Part shown: one piece after another, positions 1 to 7,757 of the stretch
Layout of the letters: each line of letters opens with the position of its first letter
How positions within the stretch are numbered: position 1 is the stretch's first letter
Assembly (NCBI GenBank): GCA_029667085.1
Contig: JARUHJ010000002.1
Span: 310,001-374,000 of the forward strand
Length of the DNA stretch: 64,000 nucleotides
Source: Deltaproteobacteria bacterium IMCC39524
GTDB lineage: Bacteria; Desulfobacterota; Desulfuromonadia; Desulfuromonadales; BM103
Direction: 5' to 3'
Position numbers and translations under genes: made by a program
The notes under the pieces: model-generated
The model's database searches: none
Told to the model about the DNA's origin: nothing
The model's input: the letters and a program-made list of their open reading frames with translations, nothing else

Positions 1-1
1 T

Positions 2-601
2 GTGGGGAGCAATCCCGCAGGTCTTGAAGACAATGGTACGGGTCTTGGTGACCTGCTCGTTGGTCCTTACCTTCAATGGGATCCGATCATGGGGGCTAGT
101 GGTCCCTTAATGGTTAACCGCATTGAATTGCAAACTATTTTCCCGACAGGCAAGTATGATAATGATAAGGCACTCAACCCGGGCAGCAACCACTTTTCAT
201 TCAACCCTTACTGGGCTGCGACGGTTTTTCTCGGTCCCAAAGCGACTGTTTCCTGGCGACTACACTACCTCTGGAATGACGAAAACGATGATTTCGGACC
301 TAACAGTGTTGATCTTGAACCGGGTGAAGCTGTTCACGCGAATTTCACTGCCGCCTATGAGGTGTTGCCGAAGCAACTTCGGCTTGGTATTAACGGTTAT
401 TGGTTCGACCAGATCAGCGATACCAAGGTGGGTGGCAATAAAGACAAGTCTCTAGAAGAAAAGGTTTTTGCCATCGGTCCCGGTGCTGTTTGGCATTTCT
501 CCCAGGATACACATCTGTTTGTGAATGCATACTTTGAAACAGATGCAGAAAGTCGCCCGGAAGGTGAGCGTTACAATTTGCGCTTTGTTCACCATTTCTA
601 G
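2..601 (+). CDS. Outer-membrane channel-like protein (SphA/MetA-pathway transporter type), C-terminal part
   Basis: The reading frame is open at the left edge, so only the last 199 or so residues are visible; the GTG at 2 is probably internal. The fragment is rich in alternating aromatic/polar strands typical of an outer-membrane beta-barrel (segments such as FSFNPYWAATVFLG and VSWRLHYLWND) and ends in ...RFVHHF, a terminal Phe as expected for a BAM-recognised barrel. It resembles the large family of putative phenol-degradation MetA-type channels (COG4313-like), but the substrate cannot be read from this part. A strong terminator follows 26 bases after the stop, so it is the last gene of its transcript. 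Confidence 0.6.
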   Translation: MGSNPAGLEDNGTGLGDLLVGPYLQWDPIMGASGPLMVNRIELQTIFPTGKYDNDKALNPGSNHFSFNPYWAATVFLGPKATVSWRLHYLWNDENDDFGPNSVDLEPGEAVHANFTAAYEVLPKQLRLGINGYWFDQISDTKVGGNKDKSLEEKVFAIGPGAVWHFSQDTHLFVNAYFETDAESRPEGERYNLRFVHHF

Positions 602-626
602 GCCCAGAACACTTCTGTTAATTATG

Positions 627-660
627 AAAGGCCACCCTGAACCGGGTGGCCTTTTCTCTT
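627..660 (+). terminator. Rho-independent terminator after the outer-membrane protein gene
   Basis: Perfect 8-bp stem GGCCACCC (630-637) / GGGTGGCC (644-651) with a 6-base loop, followed by a T-rich tract (652-660). The A-run before the stem can pair with the T-run. Confidence 0.9.
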
Positions 661-759
661 GAGGGCAGTGTCACAAAGCGTTTTGTCGCTGTAGCCTTGC
701 TATAAGGTTTTAAACGTGGCATGATGCCCGCCCTCTTGGAGAGTTACGGGACATTATTG

Positions 760-1023
760 ATGGTAAAAGAGAACGATTACGTCGCCATATTCCACTCGAT
801 TCATCGGGTTCTCAAGGCTGAGAAAACCCTCAAGCAGGAGAAACAGGATTTTTTGCTGATTCCTGTGCCTCGACAGCTGACTTCTGATTGCGGGTTGGCT
901 CTGCGCTTTTCGCCCGAGGTTAGAGATGGTCTGTTGTCAATCCTTGAAGAGTCAGACCTGTCTCCAGCGGAAATGTATCAACGCAGCGACGGTGCGTATT
1001 TAGACGTTTCCAGCCTGCTGTGA
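760..1023 (+). CDS. Small DUF3343-like protein
   Basis: Protein of 87 residues starting MVKENDYVAIF. The pattern YVAIFHSIHRVLKAEKTLK followed by LLIPVPRQLTSDCGLALRF matches what I remember of the DUF3343 family (putative Se/S carrier-like proteins, about 80-90 residues), with a conserved S-x-CG. An in-frame ATG at 721 would add 13 residues; I prefer 760 because GGGA lies 8 bases upstream and the length then fits the family. It is a single gene between a terminator and the ffh promoter. The biochemical role of the family is poorly defined, so I give no function. Confidence 0.6.
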   Translation: MVKENDYVAIFHSIHRVLKAEKTLKQEKQDFLLIPVPRQLTSDCGLALRFSPEVRDGLLSILEESDLSPAEMYQRSDGAYLDVSSLL

Positions 1024-1060
1024 CCCTCTGCAAACGAGACTTGCTCTGACCTGATTTCGC

Positions 1061-1090
1061 TTGACAAAGTCCGCGCAGTTTAACTAAAGT
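1061..1090 (+). promoter_or_regulatory. Probable sigma-70 promoter for ffh
   Basis: Perfect -35 TTGACA at 1061-1066, then an 18-base spacer and a weak -10 TAAAGT (1085-1090). It lies 37 bases before the ffh ATG. The -10 assignment is uncertain. Confidence 0.5.
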
Positions 1091-1126
1091 GCTCCCTTTG
1101 CTTTCCGGCAATAAACTGATAACTGT

Positions 1127-2476
1127 ATGTTTGATAACCTGACAGAAAAATTTGATGCTGTATTCAAGCAGCTTCGCGGACGCGGTCGTCTGACTGAAGA
1201 TAATATTCAGCAGGCAATGCGTGAGGTTCGCCTGGCCCTGTTGGAAGCAGACGTTAACTTCAAGGTGGTCAAAGACTTCGTGGCTGCTGTGCGTGAGCGT
1301 GCAGTTGGTCATGATGTTTTGCAAAGTTTGACCCCGGGTCAGCAGGTGGTCCAGATCGTTCGTGATGAACTGGGCTTGCTGATGGGTGGCAGTGAGGACA
1401 ACCAGCTGGATCTGGCTTCCCGCCCGCCCGTTCCGATTATGCTTTGCGGTTTGCAGGGGGCGGGTAAAACCACCACCTGTGGCAAGTTGGCGCTCAAATT
1501 GCGCCAGGAAAAGCGTAACCCCTTGATGGTTCCTGCCGACGTTTATCGTCCGGCAGCGATTGAACAGCTTAAAACCCTCGGCCGCCAGATCGATATTCCG
1601 GTTTTCGACAGCAGTGCTGATCAGGATCCGGTTGAAATCTGCCGGTTGGCACGTGAGTTTGCCGACCGTCAGGGTTACGATACACTGATACTTGATACCG
1701 CCGGTCGTTTGCACGTTGACGACACCCTGATGCAGGAATTGGAGCGGATTCGCGACGACCTGCAACCGCAGGAGATCCTGCTCGTAGCGGACGCCATGAC
1801 AGGGCAGGATGCGGTCAATGTGGCCAGCTCTTTTAATGAGCGCCTCGACCTGACCGGTGTTATCCTGACCAAGCTCGATGGCGATGCCCGCGGTGGTGCT
1901 GCGCTGTCGATTCGTGCCGTCACCGGTAAGCCGATCAAGTTTGTCGGTATGGGCGAAAAGCTCGATGCTCTGGAAACATTTCATCCCGAAAGGATGGCGC
2001 AACGGATTCTCGGTATGGGGGATGTGCTCTCCCTGATCGAAAAAGCCGAAGCGGCCATCGATAAGGATGACGCTGCCAATATGGAAAAACGTCTCCGTGA
2101 GGATGGGTTTACCCTGGAGACTTTCAAGGAACAGCTGCAGTCAATTAAAAAAATGGGCTCGATGGAATCAATGCTTTCTATGATTCCCGGAGCCGGCAAA
2201 GCTCTCAAGAAAATGAAGGGCATGCAGCTTCCTGATGACGAGATGAAAAAGATCGAGGCGATCATCGATTCGATGACTCGCAAGGAACGACAAAACCATA
2301 AGATCATCAATGGTTCCAGACGTTTGCGCATTGCTAATGGTAGCGGTACCCGCGTGCAGGATGTTAATCAACTGCTCAAGCGTTTTACCGAGGCCCAGAA
2401 GATGATGAAGAAGATGCAGAAGATGGGTCCCAAGGGCCTGCGCGGTATGATGGGTCCTGGTGGCATGCCCATGTAG
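1127..2476 (+). CDS. ffh: Signal recognition particle protein Ffh (SRP54)
   Basis: GTPase that binds 4.5S RNA and signal peptides of nascent membrane proteins and docks with FtsY at the inner membrane. 449 residues, normal for the family. Helical N domain (1-90), G domain with P-loop GLQGAGKTT (108-116), DTAGR (190-194) and TKLDGDARGG (247-256), then the methionine-rich M domain (about 295-449) ending in a run of MKKMQKM-type residues and GPGGMPM. There is no strong Shine-Dalgarno before the ATG. It is the first gene of the ffh-rpsP-khpA-rimM-trmD cluster, the common bacterial arrangement coupling protein targeting and ribosome maturation. Confidence 0.98.
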   Translation: MFDNLTEKFDAVFKQLRGRGRLTEDNIQQAMREVRLALLEADVNFKVVKDFVAAVRERAVGHDVLQSLTPGQQVVQIVRDELGLLMGGSEDNQLDLASRPPVPIMLCGLQGAGKTTTCGKLALKLRQEKRNPLMVPADVYRPAAIEQLKTLGRQIDIPVFDSSADQDPVEICRLAREFADRQGYDTLILDTAGRLHVDDTLMQELERIRDDLQPQEILLVADAMTGQDAVNVASSFNERLDLTGVILTKLDGDARGGAALSIRAVTGKPIKFVGMGEKLDALETFHPERMAQRILGMGDVLSLIEKAEAAIDKDDAANMEKRLREDGFTLETFKEQLQSIKKMGSMESMLSMIPGAGKALKKMKGMQLPDDEMKKIEAIIDSMTRKERQNHKIINGSRRLRIANGSGTRVQDVNQLLKRFTEAQKMMKKMQKMGPKGLRGMMGPGGMPM

Positions 2477-2582
2477 AGTTTTACCCGGCCCGTATCGGGT
2501 TGCATGATAGCCAGACAGAGATATAACTAGGGGATACCCCCGATAATAAAGATGAGCGACAAGCTCAGGAGGAAAGAAGTCG

Positions 2583-2843
2583 ATGGCAGTAAAAATCAGA
2601 CTGGCCCGTGGCGGCGCCAAGAAGAAACCTTTTTATCAGATTGTTGTAGCAGACGAGCGGTTTCCCCGCGACGGTCGCTTTATCGAAAAGTTGGGGCAGT
2701 ACGATCCGAAGCAGGATCCCCCAATGGTTAATATCGTTGAAGACAAAACCCTTGAGTGGTTGAACAAAGGTGCTCAGCCTACTGATACGGTTCGTCAACT
2801 GCTGCGTAAGCAGGGAATCTGGGCCAAGTACAAGCAGGCTTAA
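2583..2843 (+). CDS. rpsP: 30S ribosomal protein S16
   Basis: 86 residues beginning [24 protein letters not shown], the highly conserved S16 N-terminus, with the typical [14 protein letters not shown] block. S16 binds 16S rRNA in the 5' domain and is needed for early 30S assembly. A good Shine-Dalgarno (AGGAGG) precedes the ATG. It lies 106 bases after ffh and 60 bases before khpA and is likely co-transcribed with both. Confidence 0.98.
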   Translation: MAVKIRLARGGAKKKPFYQIVVADERFPRDGRFIEKLGQYDPKQDPPMVNIVEDKTLEWLNKGAQPTDTVRQLLRKQGIWAKYKQA

Positions 2844-2903
2844 GATCCTGAGCTTTTGCGGCACCCGCAACAGGACTTCCCTGTTGTCTAAAGGATGGAC
2901 GCC

Positions 2904-3137
2904 ATGAAAGAGCTCATCGAATTCATCGCCAAAGCTCTGGTGGATAACCCTGAAGCGATCTCCATCAGTGAAGATGAAGACGTCGATGGAACAATTCTTG
3001 TGAAGTTGGCTGCGGCCCAGGAAGATATGGGACGCATCATTGGCAAGCAGGGGCGCACGGCTAAAGCCATGCGCACCCTCCTCAATGCCAAGGCCACTCG
3101 CGAGAACAAAAGGGCTGTTCTACAGATTCTCGAGTAA
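2904..3137 (+). CDS. khpA: KH-domain RNA-binding protein KhpA
   Basis: 77-residue single KH-domain protein; the GxxG loop appears as IIGKQGRTAKAMRTLL near residues 50-65. KhpA-type proteins bind RNA, often with KhpB/Jag, and are nearly always encoded between rpsP and rimM, as here. I chose the ATG at 2904 (MKELIEFIAK) over the one at 2895 because the AAGGA Shine-Dalgarno at 2891-2895 overlaps the earlier ATG but sits 8 bases before the later one, and family members begin at this point. Confidence 0.92.
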   Translation: MKELIEFIAKALVDNPEAISISEDEDVDGTILVKLAAAQEDMGRIIGKQGRTAKAMRTLLNAKATRENKRAVLQILE

Positions 3138-3183
3138 GGATGGCTTTGCCATCTCCTGGTGTTCTTTTGAGAGTGTATAGTGG

Positions 3184-3720
3184 ATGATGGATGTCAAGCC
3201 TGAGGATCTCCTCGAAGTGGGAGTCGTAATCGGCATTCACGGCTTACGCGGGGATGTTAAGATTCGACCATTGCCGACCGGAGATCTGGCTTTGCCAGGT
3301 GCCCGTGAAGTTTATCTAAAGGACAGTCGCGACTTCCTTGTTGCTTACAAAACTGTCCGTTCTTCCAAACATAAACAGAATGTTCTGCTACGCCTTGCCG
3401 GGATGGAAAATCTGGCCGCAGCAGAATCTTTGGTTGGTGCCTCGATCTGGATGGCCAAGACAGACCTTCCTGAACTGGATGATGAGCAATACTATTGGTC
3501 CGATCTCGAGGGTCTGGAAGTGGTTGATCAGCAACAGGGCGTGCTCGGCCGCGTGGTTGGAATGTTTGCGACCGCGGCCCACGACATCCTCGAGGTTGAT
3601 GGCCCTGCTGGTGAAATTCTGATTCCGGCGGTTGAGTCTTTTCTGGTGCGGGTCGACCGGGACGCCGAACAACTGCACGTTAACCTCCCCGAAGGGCTTG
3701 TCCCGGAGGCGGACCAATAA
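3184..3720 (+). CDS. rimM: Ribosome maturation factor RimM
   Basis: 178 residues. The N-terminal RimM barrel begins [22 protein letters not shown], followed by a linker and a PRC-type barrel (about 95-170) with [18 protein letters not shown] and [10 protein letters not shown], all family hallmarks. RimM binds S19 in the head of the 30S particle and helps 16S processing. The start has two adjacent ATGs (3184, 3187). The stop is followed after 7 bases by trmD, so the two are translationally close. Confidence 0.97.
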   Translation: MMDVKPEDLLEVGVVIGIHGLRGDVKIRPLPTGDLALPGAREVYLKDSRDFLVAYKTVRSSKHKQNVLLRLAGMENLAAAESLVGASIWMAKTDLPELDDEQYYWSDLEGLEVVDQQQGVLGRVVGMFATAAHDILEVDGPAGEILIPAVESFLVRVDRDAEQLHVNLPEGLVPEADQ

Positions 3721-3727
3721 ACTCCCC

Positions 3728-4468
3728 ATGAAATTTGATATCCTGACGATCTTTCCCGACATGCTCGAAGGCCCGTTAACCGCGAGTATTCTTGGCAAGG
3801 CTGCTGATAAAGGCCTGATCGAGATCAATCTGCACAACTTGCGTGACTGGGCGGAAGGTAAGCACAAGGTGACCGACGACACCCCTTATGGAGGTGGTGA
3901 CGGCATGGTTATGAAGGTTGAGCCGGTTGCTGCGGCGCTCTCTGAACTCAGAGAGAAGAGACCGGTCTCGAGGATTCTGCTCATGTCGCCTCAGGGGAAA
4001 ACCTTTCAGCAGGCTGACGCGGAACGGTTCAGCCAGGAAGCTGGACTGGTTTTTGTTTGCGGTCGCTACGAAGGGTTTGATGAACGTATAAGGTCACTGG
4101 TTGACGAAGAAATCTCTCTGGGTGATTTCGTTCTGACCGGTGGAGAGCTGGCTGCTGCGACCATCCTTGATGCCACAGCGCGCCTGCTACCCGGTGTCCT
4201 TGGTGCTGCCGGTAGCGCCCAGGGAGACAGTTTCAGTGATGGACTTCTGGAGTATCCCCAATACACGCGGCCGGCTGAGTTCAAGGGTGTGCGCGTGCCG
4301 GAGGTTCTTGCCTCGGGCAATCATCAGTTGATTGCCAACTGGCGTCGACGTGAGCAATTACGACGCACCCTGGAGCGCCGGCCGGAACTTCTCGAATCAG
4401 CCCCTCTGAGCAAAGAGGACCTCCTGTACCTTGATGAGCTGCGTGCTGCATTGGAGCAGGAGCAGTGA
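3728..4468 (+). CDS. trmD: tRNA (guanine-N1)-methyltransferase TrmD
   Basis: 246 residues, normal length. TrmD makes m1G37 in tRNAs reading CNN/GNN codons, preventing +1 frameshifting. It begins [13 protein letters not shown]; the SPOUT knot is seen as [12 protein letters not shown] and [16 protein letters not shown] (about residues 110-150), with [15 protein letters not shown] earlier. The start is 7 bases after the rimM stop. The stop overlaps the GTG of the next methyltransferase gene. Confidence 0.98.
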   Translation: MKFDILTIFPDMLEGPLTASILGKAADKGLIEINLHNLRDWAEGKHKVTDDTPYGGGDGMVMKVEPVAAALSELREKRPVSRILLMSPQGKTFQQADAERFSQEAGLVFVCGRYEGFDERIRSLVDEEISLGDFVLTGGELAAATILDATARLLPGVLGAAGSAQGDSFSDGLLEYPQYTRPAEFKGVRVPEVLASGNHQLIANWRRREQLRRTLERRPELLESAPLSKEDLLYLDELRAALEQEQ

Positions 4469-5040
4469 TCTTCAAGCCGATGGCCATCGCCCTAGTCCAT
4501 CACCCTGTTCTCGATCGACGAGGGGATGTGGTCACCTCGGCCGTTACCAACCTCGATATCCATGATCTGGCCCGCCTGGCAACAACTTACAACCTTTCAC
4601 GTTATTACCTGGTCACCCCGGCGGCAGAACAACAGTTGCTCGCCTCACGTATTATTGGCCACTGGCAGAAAGGTTCCGGCGCCAGCTATAACCCGGATCG
4701 CTGCCAGGCTCTCGACTGCCTGCAGGTCGTGAACAGCTTTGATGACGCTCTCGCAGACTGGCGTTCTCTGGTCGGCTCAGAAGGACTTGCGATGCTGACT
4801 GGCGCCAGACACCAGGAGGGCGTTGATTACCCCCAGGCTCAAAACCTTGCAGTAGAGAGGCCGTTGCTGCTGGTCTTTGGTACCGGGCACGGTCTGGCTC
4901 CAGAGCTCTATGCGCCGGAGCGTCCTTGCCTTGCACCGGTGCGGGCCGGGCAATACAATCACCTCTCGGTACGAACCGCTGCCGCCATCATGCTTGATCG
5001 ATTGATCGGAGAGCAGGGGGCGGTCCTGCCGCTTGTTTAG
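4465..5040 (+). CDS. SPOUT-type RNA methyltransferase (PF09936-like)
   Basis: 191 residues with [26 protein letters not shown] and [19 protein letters not shown], the glycine-rich loop and C-terminal knot of the SAM-dependent RNA methyltransferase family that regularly follows trmD in Geobacter-like bacteria. The RNA target is not known to me. The GTG start at 4465 overlaps the trmD stop in a GTGA and has GGAG upstream; an ATG at 4480 (MAIALVHHP) is an alternative. Probably translationally coupled to trmD. Confidence 0.8.
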   Translation: MIFKPMAIALVHHPVLDRRGDVVTSAVTNLDIHDLARLATTYNLSRYYLVTPAAEQQLLASRIIGHWQKGSGASYNPDRCQALDCLQVVNSFDDALADWRSLVGSEGLAMLTGARHQEGVDYPQAQNLAVERPLLLVFGTGHGLAPELYAPERPCLAPVRAGQYNHLSVRTAAAIMLDRLIGEQGAVLPLV

Positions 5041-5117
5041 AGTTCCTCGATACTTTCTCAAATATGCATTTTGGGCCCGATTAGATACACTGATATTGTT
5101 GAGAAGGGGAGGTTGCC

Positions 5118-5747
5118 ATGATTCGATTTGTTTTTCTTTTTGCCCTTGCCATGAGCGTGTTGCTTTTACCCGCCACCGCGGCCGAGCTAGTGATCTCTGA
5201 AGATCTGCTTGTTGAGATACCTCTCAGCGAAGGTTGGGCTTTGCATCTGGAGCCGCCCGATGCTCTGGTTAAAGAGATGGCTGGTCATGTGGCCCACGAG
5301 CCTGCAGCGGCCAATGCTTCTGCCGCACAGATTGAGAAGGTGACTCGCAAGCGCATGGCGGCCAATGAAGCGTTCGTCTATCATGCGGCAAGCGGGGCTC
5401 ACCTTGAGATAGATTTCAGCCCTCTCGAACAGGGTGCGTCGGCTCCGAGCACGAAGACCCTGCGGACCTCGGCGGAGTATGCTGCGCAGAGCCTTGAAGG
5501 TGAGGAAGATGTCAGCAATGTTGTCTGGGAGGTCCTGCCGGTCAAGATTCAAGGGGCGAGAGAAGCCTTCCAGCTTGTGGCAGATTACCAGCAGCATGAT
5601 CTCCCTGTGAAGTTCGTCGGCACGATTGGTTATGTGGAGGGTTCTTGGTTTTTCCTTTATTTTACGGACCCTGGGCAGAGGCCTGAAGTCTTTGAACAGA
5701 TGCAGGAAATGTTGGGAAAACTGGTCGTTCGCCATTCTGATCATTGA
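5118..5747 (+). CDS. Secreted protein of unknown function
   Basis: 209 residues with a Sec signal peptide (MIRFVFLFALAMSVLLLPATAA, cleavage probably after ATAA). There is no lipobox cysteine, so it is predicted periplasmic. The mature part has a mixed alpha/beta look with no motif I recognise. The ending ...FLYFTDPGQRPEVFEQMQEMLGKL resembles PsbP/DUF1795-like small periplasmic proteins only loosely. A GGGGAGG-type Shine-Dalgarno precedes the ATG. It sits between the trmD cluster and rplS in the same direction; the rplS promoter follows. Confidence 0.75.
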   Translation: MIRFVFLFALAMSVLLLPATAAELVISEDLLVEIPLSEGWALHLEPPDALVKEMAGHVAHEPAAANASAAQIEKVTRKRMAANEAFVYHAASGAHLEIDFSPLEQGASAPSTKTLRTSAEYAAQSLEGEEDVSNVVWEVLPVKIQGAREAFQLVADYQQHDLPVKFVGTIGYVEGSWFFLYFTDPGQRPEVFEQMQEMLGKLVVRHSDH

Positions 5748-5851
5748 GTATTTCTGCCGTTCCACAGGCCGTGACTAGAAGATGTTTCTTATGACGTATT
5801 GGGCAGATTTGAAAAGATGACAATTGTTGCAGAAAATAATGACTTTTTGAC

Positions 5852-5881
5852 TTGACTCTCTCACACCTCTTACGGTAAATA
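5852..5881 (+). promoter_or_regulatory. Probable promoter for rplS
   Basis: TTGACT (5852-5857) with an AT-rich GTAAAT/TAAATA element 17-18 bases downstream, 34 bases before the rplS start. The -10 is weak. Confidence 0.45.
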
Positions 5882-5914
5882 TCCTGTTCGCTTTACATCA
5901 GGAGGCTAAAAACG

Positions 5915-6262
5915 ATGAACGTTATTAATTACATCGGCATGGAAAATATGAGAAAAGATGTCCCTCAGTTCAAGGCGGGGGATACACTGCGTGTGCATGT
6001 TAAGATCACTGAAGGTGACAAACAGCGCATCCAGGTTTTTCAAGGTGTCTGCATCAAGCGTCACAACAATGGTGTCGGTTCTTCCTTCACCGTACGCAAA
6101 GTGTCCAACGGCATGGGTGTTGAGAGAGTCTTCCCTCTGCACGGACCTTGCGTTGACAGGGTTGAAGTGATGATGGTTGGCCGTGTACGTCGCGCCAAGC
6201 TCTACTACCTGCGCAATCTGCAGGGTAAAGCTGCACGTATCAAGGAAATCCGTCAGCGCTAA
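5915..6262 (+). CDS. rplS: 50S ribosomal protein L19
   Basis: 115 residues starting [23 protein letters not shown], with [10 protein letters not shown]-type ([13 protein letters not shown]) and RRAKLYYLR blocks diagnostic of L19, which sits at the subunit interface. A perfect AGGAGG lies 9 bases before the ATG. The gene ends the conserved block and is closed by a strong terminator. In relatives rnhB follows directly; here a 3.3-kb island intervenes. Confidence 0.98.
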   Translation: MNVINYIGMENMRKDVPQFKAGDTLRVHVKITEGDKQRIQVFQGVCIKRHNNGVGSSFTVRKVSNGMGVERVFPLHGPCVDRVEVMMVGRVRRAKLYYLRNLQGKAARIKEIRQR

Positions 6263-6284
6263 ACTGCAAGACAAAGAGATTTGC

Positions 6285-6320
6285 AAGCCCCGGTTTTTAA
6301 AGCCGGGGCTTTCTTTTTGT
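6285..6320 (+). terminator. Rho-independent terminator after rplS
   Basis: Perfect 9-bp stem AAGCCCCGG (6285-6293) / CCGGGGCTT (6303-6311), then a T-rich tail. It marks the end of the conserved operon and the left edge of the accessory island. Confidence 0.93.
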
Positions 6321-6405
6321 CTTCTTCAACAACGGCCATGTTTAGTGGAAAGTTCTGTTAGCGTTGAGTGTTGATGAACTGCCTGAAGCAGCATTATATA
6401 GGTGA

Positions 6406-6433
6406 GTGTGGCAGCGGCAGGTTGCTTAGAACA
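6406..6433 (+). repeat. Island repeat copy 1
   Basis: 28-base copy of the island repeat (left part GTGTGGCAG, right part CTTAGAACA). By hand count 19 of 28 positions match the best copy at 9179. Upstream bases (CTGTTAGC near 6355, CTGCC near 6379) can pair with its right and left parts, giving an imperfect palindrome. It flanks the truncated recombinase on its 3' side. Confidence 0.55.
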
Positions 6434-6465
6434 GAAAAATAGCCACCAGGCATAATTGGTGGCCT
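6433..6465 (-). terminator. Terminator for the truncated recombinase gene (minus strand)
   Basis: Stem GCCACCA (6442-6448) / TGGTGGC (6457-6463). Read on the minus strand it is followed by ATTTTTCT, so it terminates leftward transcription just after the recombinase stop codon. Confidence 0.7.
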
Positions 6466-6475
6466 TACGATTTGG

Positions 6476-6892
6476 TTATTGGCAAACCCCAATTTGCCCC
6501 TGTTTATACTCGGCATAGAGTCTGTAAACGGAAGATCTGCTGATATCGAAGATTTCACAAATGTCACGTTTGCTAAGCTCGTCAGTTTCAAAAAGCCTAA
6601 CCATCTCAGAAATTTCATAAGCACTTAGCTTGGCTTTTATCCCGAACTTCACTCCCCGCGCAATCGCTTTCTCGCGACCCTCTTTTGACCGTTCTCTGAT
6701 TATGCCCCTTTCAAATTCACCAATGGAAGCCAAAAGGTTGAATTGAAGTCTCCCATAAATTGTTGTTGTGTCGATTCCCTGGTCAAGAACAACAAGATCA
6801 ACGTCCTTCTGCTCAAGCAATTGCACGATGTTAGAGAGATCAACAACTGACCGGGGCATGTCAGCGACGAGGTGGGTAGGACAGCTTTTCAT
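6476..6892 (-). pseudogene. Serine recombinase (resolvase/invertase), N-terminally truncated
   Basis: From about residue 12 the 138-residue frame matches resolvases: PRSVVDLSNIVQLLEQKDVDLVVLDQGIDTTT, then GRLQFNLLASIGEFERGIIRERSKEG (the E-helix region) and a C-terminal helix-turn-helix (AYEISEMVRLFETDELSKRDICEIFDISRSSVYRLY). The first 60-70 residues of the family, including the catalytic serine and its partner arginines, are missing. The first 11 codons (6860-6892) read through repeat copy 2, so similarity stops exactly at the repeat. It cannot be catalytically active. It is oriented opposite to all other genes in the island and retains its terminator. Confidence 0.85.
6856..6883 (+). repeat. 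Island repeat copy 2 (breakpoint of the recombinase)
   Basis: Contains GTCAG, CGAGGT and TAGGACA in the same spacing as the copies at 7725 and 9179 (about 20 of 28 positions against the consensus). It lies at the point where the recombinase coding similarity ends, and 23 bases before the Kazal lipoprotein start. Confidence 0.6.
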
Positions 6893-6906
6893 AAGGGATA
6901 GAGCAA

Positions 6907-7164
6907 ATGAAACTATCGTTTTCTACAAGAATTGTATTTTTTATAGTTGTTCTTTTCGTCACAGCATGTGGACCAACTCAGCAGCAGCAAACAGTAAAGA
7001 TGGCTTCAGTAAAATGTCCTGAGTTACGACCTGAAATGTGTACCATGGATTACAACCCGGTCTGCGGCAATCTCGCTGATGGTTCATTTAGAACTTACTC
7101 AAATGGTTGTGGCGCTTGCTCCGACTCAAAAGTCACCAGCTACTCTCAAGGCGAATGTAGATGA
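6907..7164 (+). CDS. Lipoprotein with Kazal-type protease-inhibitor domain
   Basis: 85 residues. A hydrophobic signal ends in LFVTAC, a lipobox with Cys21, so the protein should be lipidated and membrane-anchored. The mature part has six cysteines (37, 45, 53, 68, 71, 84); C-x7-C, the DYNPVCG block, TYSNGC and C-x2-C match Kazal serine-protease inhibitors. This suggests inhibition of an extracellular or periplasmic protease, by family analogy only. It lies 23 bases after repeat copy 2, is followed by copy 3, and has no close partner gene. Its A+T content is higher than in the flanking genes. Confidence 0.75.
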   Translation: MKLSFSTRIVFFIVVLFVTACGPTQQQQTVKMASVKCPELRPEMCTMDYNPVCGNLADGSFRTYSNGCGACSDSKVTSYSQGECR

Positions 7165-7175
7165 GCTATATGTAG

Positions 7176-7203
7176 ATGAGTCAGTCGGAGGGTTTCTAGG
7201 AGT
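7176..7203 (+). repeat. Island repeat copy 3
   Basis: GTCAG (7180-7184), GGGTTTCTAGGA (7190-7201); about 19 of 28 consensus positions by hand. It begins 12 bases after the Kazal gene stop. The roughly 95 bases between this copy and copy 4 contain no gene that I can see. Confidence 0.5.
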
Positions 7204-7299
7204 CGTCCACATCAGCCGATTTTGACTCTCATTAGCCACTGCACAACTTTCAAGACTTCTCAAGTTTGACCAAATGTAATAATTCCGGTAAATTGCCGA

Positions 7300-7327
7300 G
7301 TGTGTCAGTTGCTTGATGAATGAGAAA
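7300..7327 (+). repeat. Island repeat copy 4
   Basis: Left part GTGTGTCAG is exact; the right part is diverged (about 18 of 28). It ends 18 bases before the start of the RelE-like gene, the same arrangement as at the other island genes. Confidence 0.45.
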
Positions 7328-7345
7328 CGGAGGGGCCTGATTCTA

Positions 7346-7672
7346 ATGTCATCGTATACCTACCATCCAACGGTTTGTTTCCAAAGCAAGCTAATCAAAA
7401 TCCAAAAGCAAGACCCTCCAGGATTTTTACGAATCAACAAAGTCATTGAACGCCTGCTTCATAACCCCGATGATGCTGATGGTCGAATGCGTGGCACTCA
7501 TCATAGCCGCTTCAAGAAGTATGTTGGACGTGGAGACTATCGGCTAATTTATGAGTGGTGTGCGATCTGTCGCAAAGCAAGTAAAAAGCTAGAAGACCGC
7601 TGTGAAAAGTGTGACGAGATAGACGATAATAGCGTCGTCTTCTTTGATGTTTTTCACAAGAATGAAGCCTGA
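7346..7672 (+). CDS. RelE/ParE-like protein with embedded zinc ribbon
   Basis: 108 residues. INKVIERLLHNPDD..GRMRGTHHSRFKKYVGRGDYRLIYEW resembles the RelE/ParE toxin fold (helical hairpin, then YRLIYE strand), and the chain closes with SVVFFDVFHKNEA. Between these two strands is C-x2-C-x10-C-x2-C (CAIC...CEKC), a likely zinc-binding insert that ordinary RelE toxins lack. Start ATG at 7346 chosen because of CGGAGGGG upstream; an in-frame start at 7313 would run into repeat copy 4. No antitoxin-like gene lies next to it, so a toxin-antitoxin function is only suggested. Alternative: an RNA-binding orphan derived from the same fold. Confidence 0.6.
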   Translation: MSSYTYHPTVCFQSKLIKIQKQDPPGFLRINKVIERLLHNPDDADGRMRGTHHSRFKKYVGRGDYRLIYEWCAICRKASKKLEDRCEKCDEIDDNSVVFFDVFHKNEA

Positions 7673-7695
7673 AAAACGTAAAGGTCATACTCTCA

Positions 7696-7752
7696 TAAAC
7701 CACGCCCTTGAGACGTAAATAAGGGTGTGTCAGGAGCGAGGTATTTAGGACG
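7696..7752 (+). repeat. Island repeat copy 5, in a two-part palindrome
   Basis: Repeat core 7725-7752 (GTGTGTCAGGAG then CGAGGTATTTAGGACG). The left flank pairs with it in two blocks: CACGCCCTT (7701-7709) with AAGGGTGTG (7721-7729), and TAAACC (7696-7701) with GGTATTTA (7740-7747), leaving about 10 bases unpaired on one side. By hand 23 of 28 core positions equal the copy at 9179. It ends 5 bases before the next start codon. Confidence 0.7.
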
Positions 7753-7757
7753 ATATT

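Noticed and set aside
920-2002. Long minus-strand open frame (360 codons) across ffh
   Set aside because: It is antisense to a clearly conserved gene, contains no recognisable motif, and is a codon-bias shadow.
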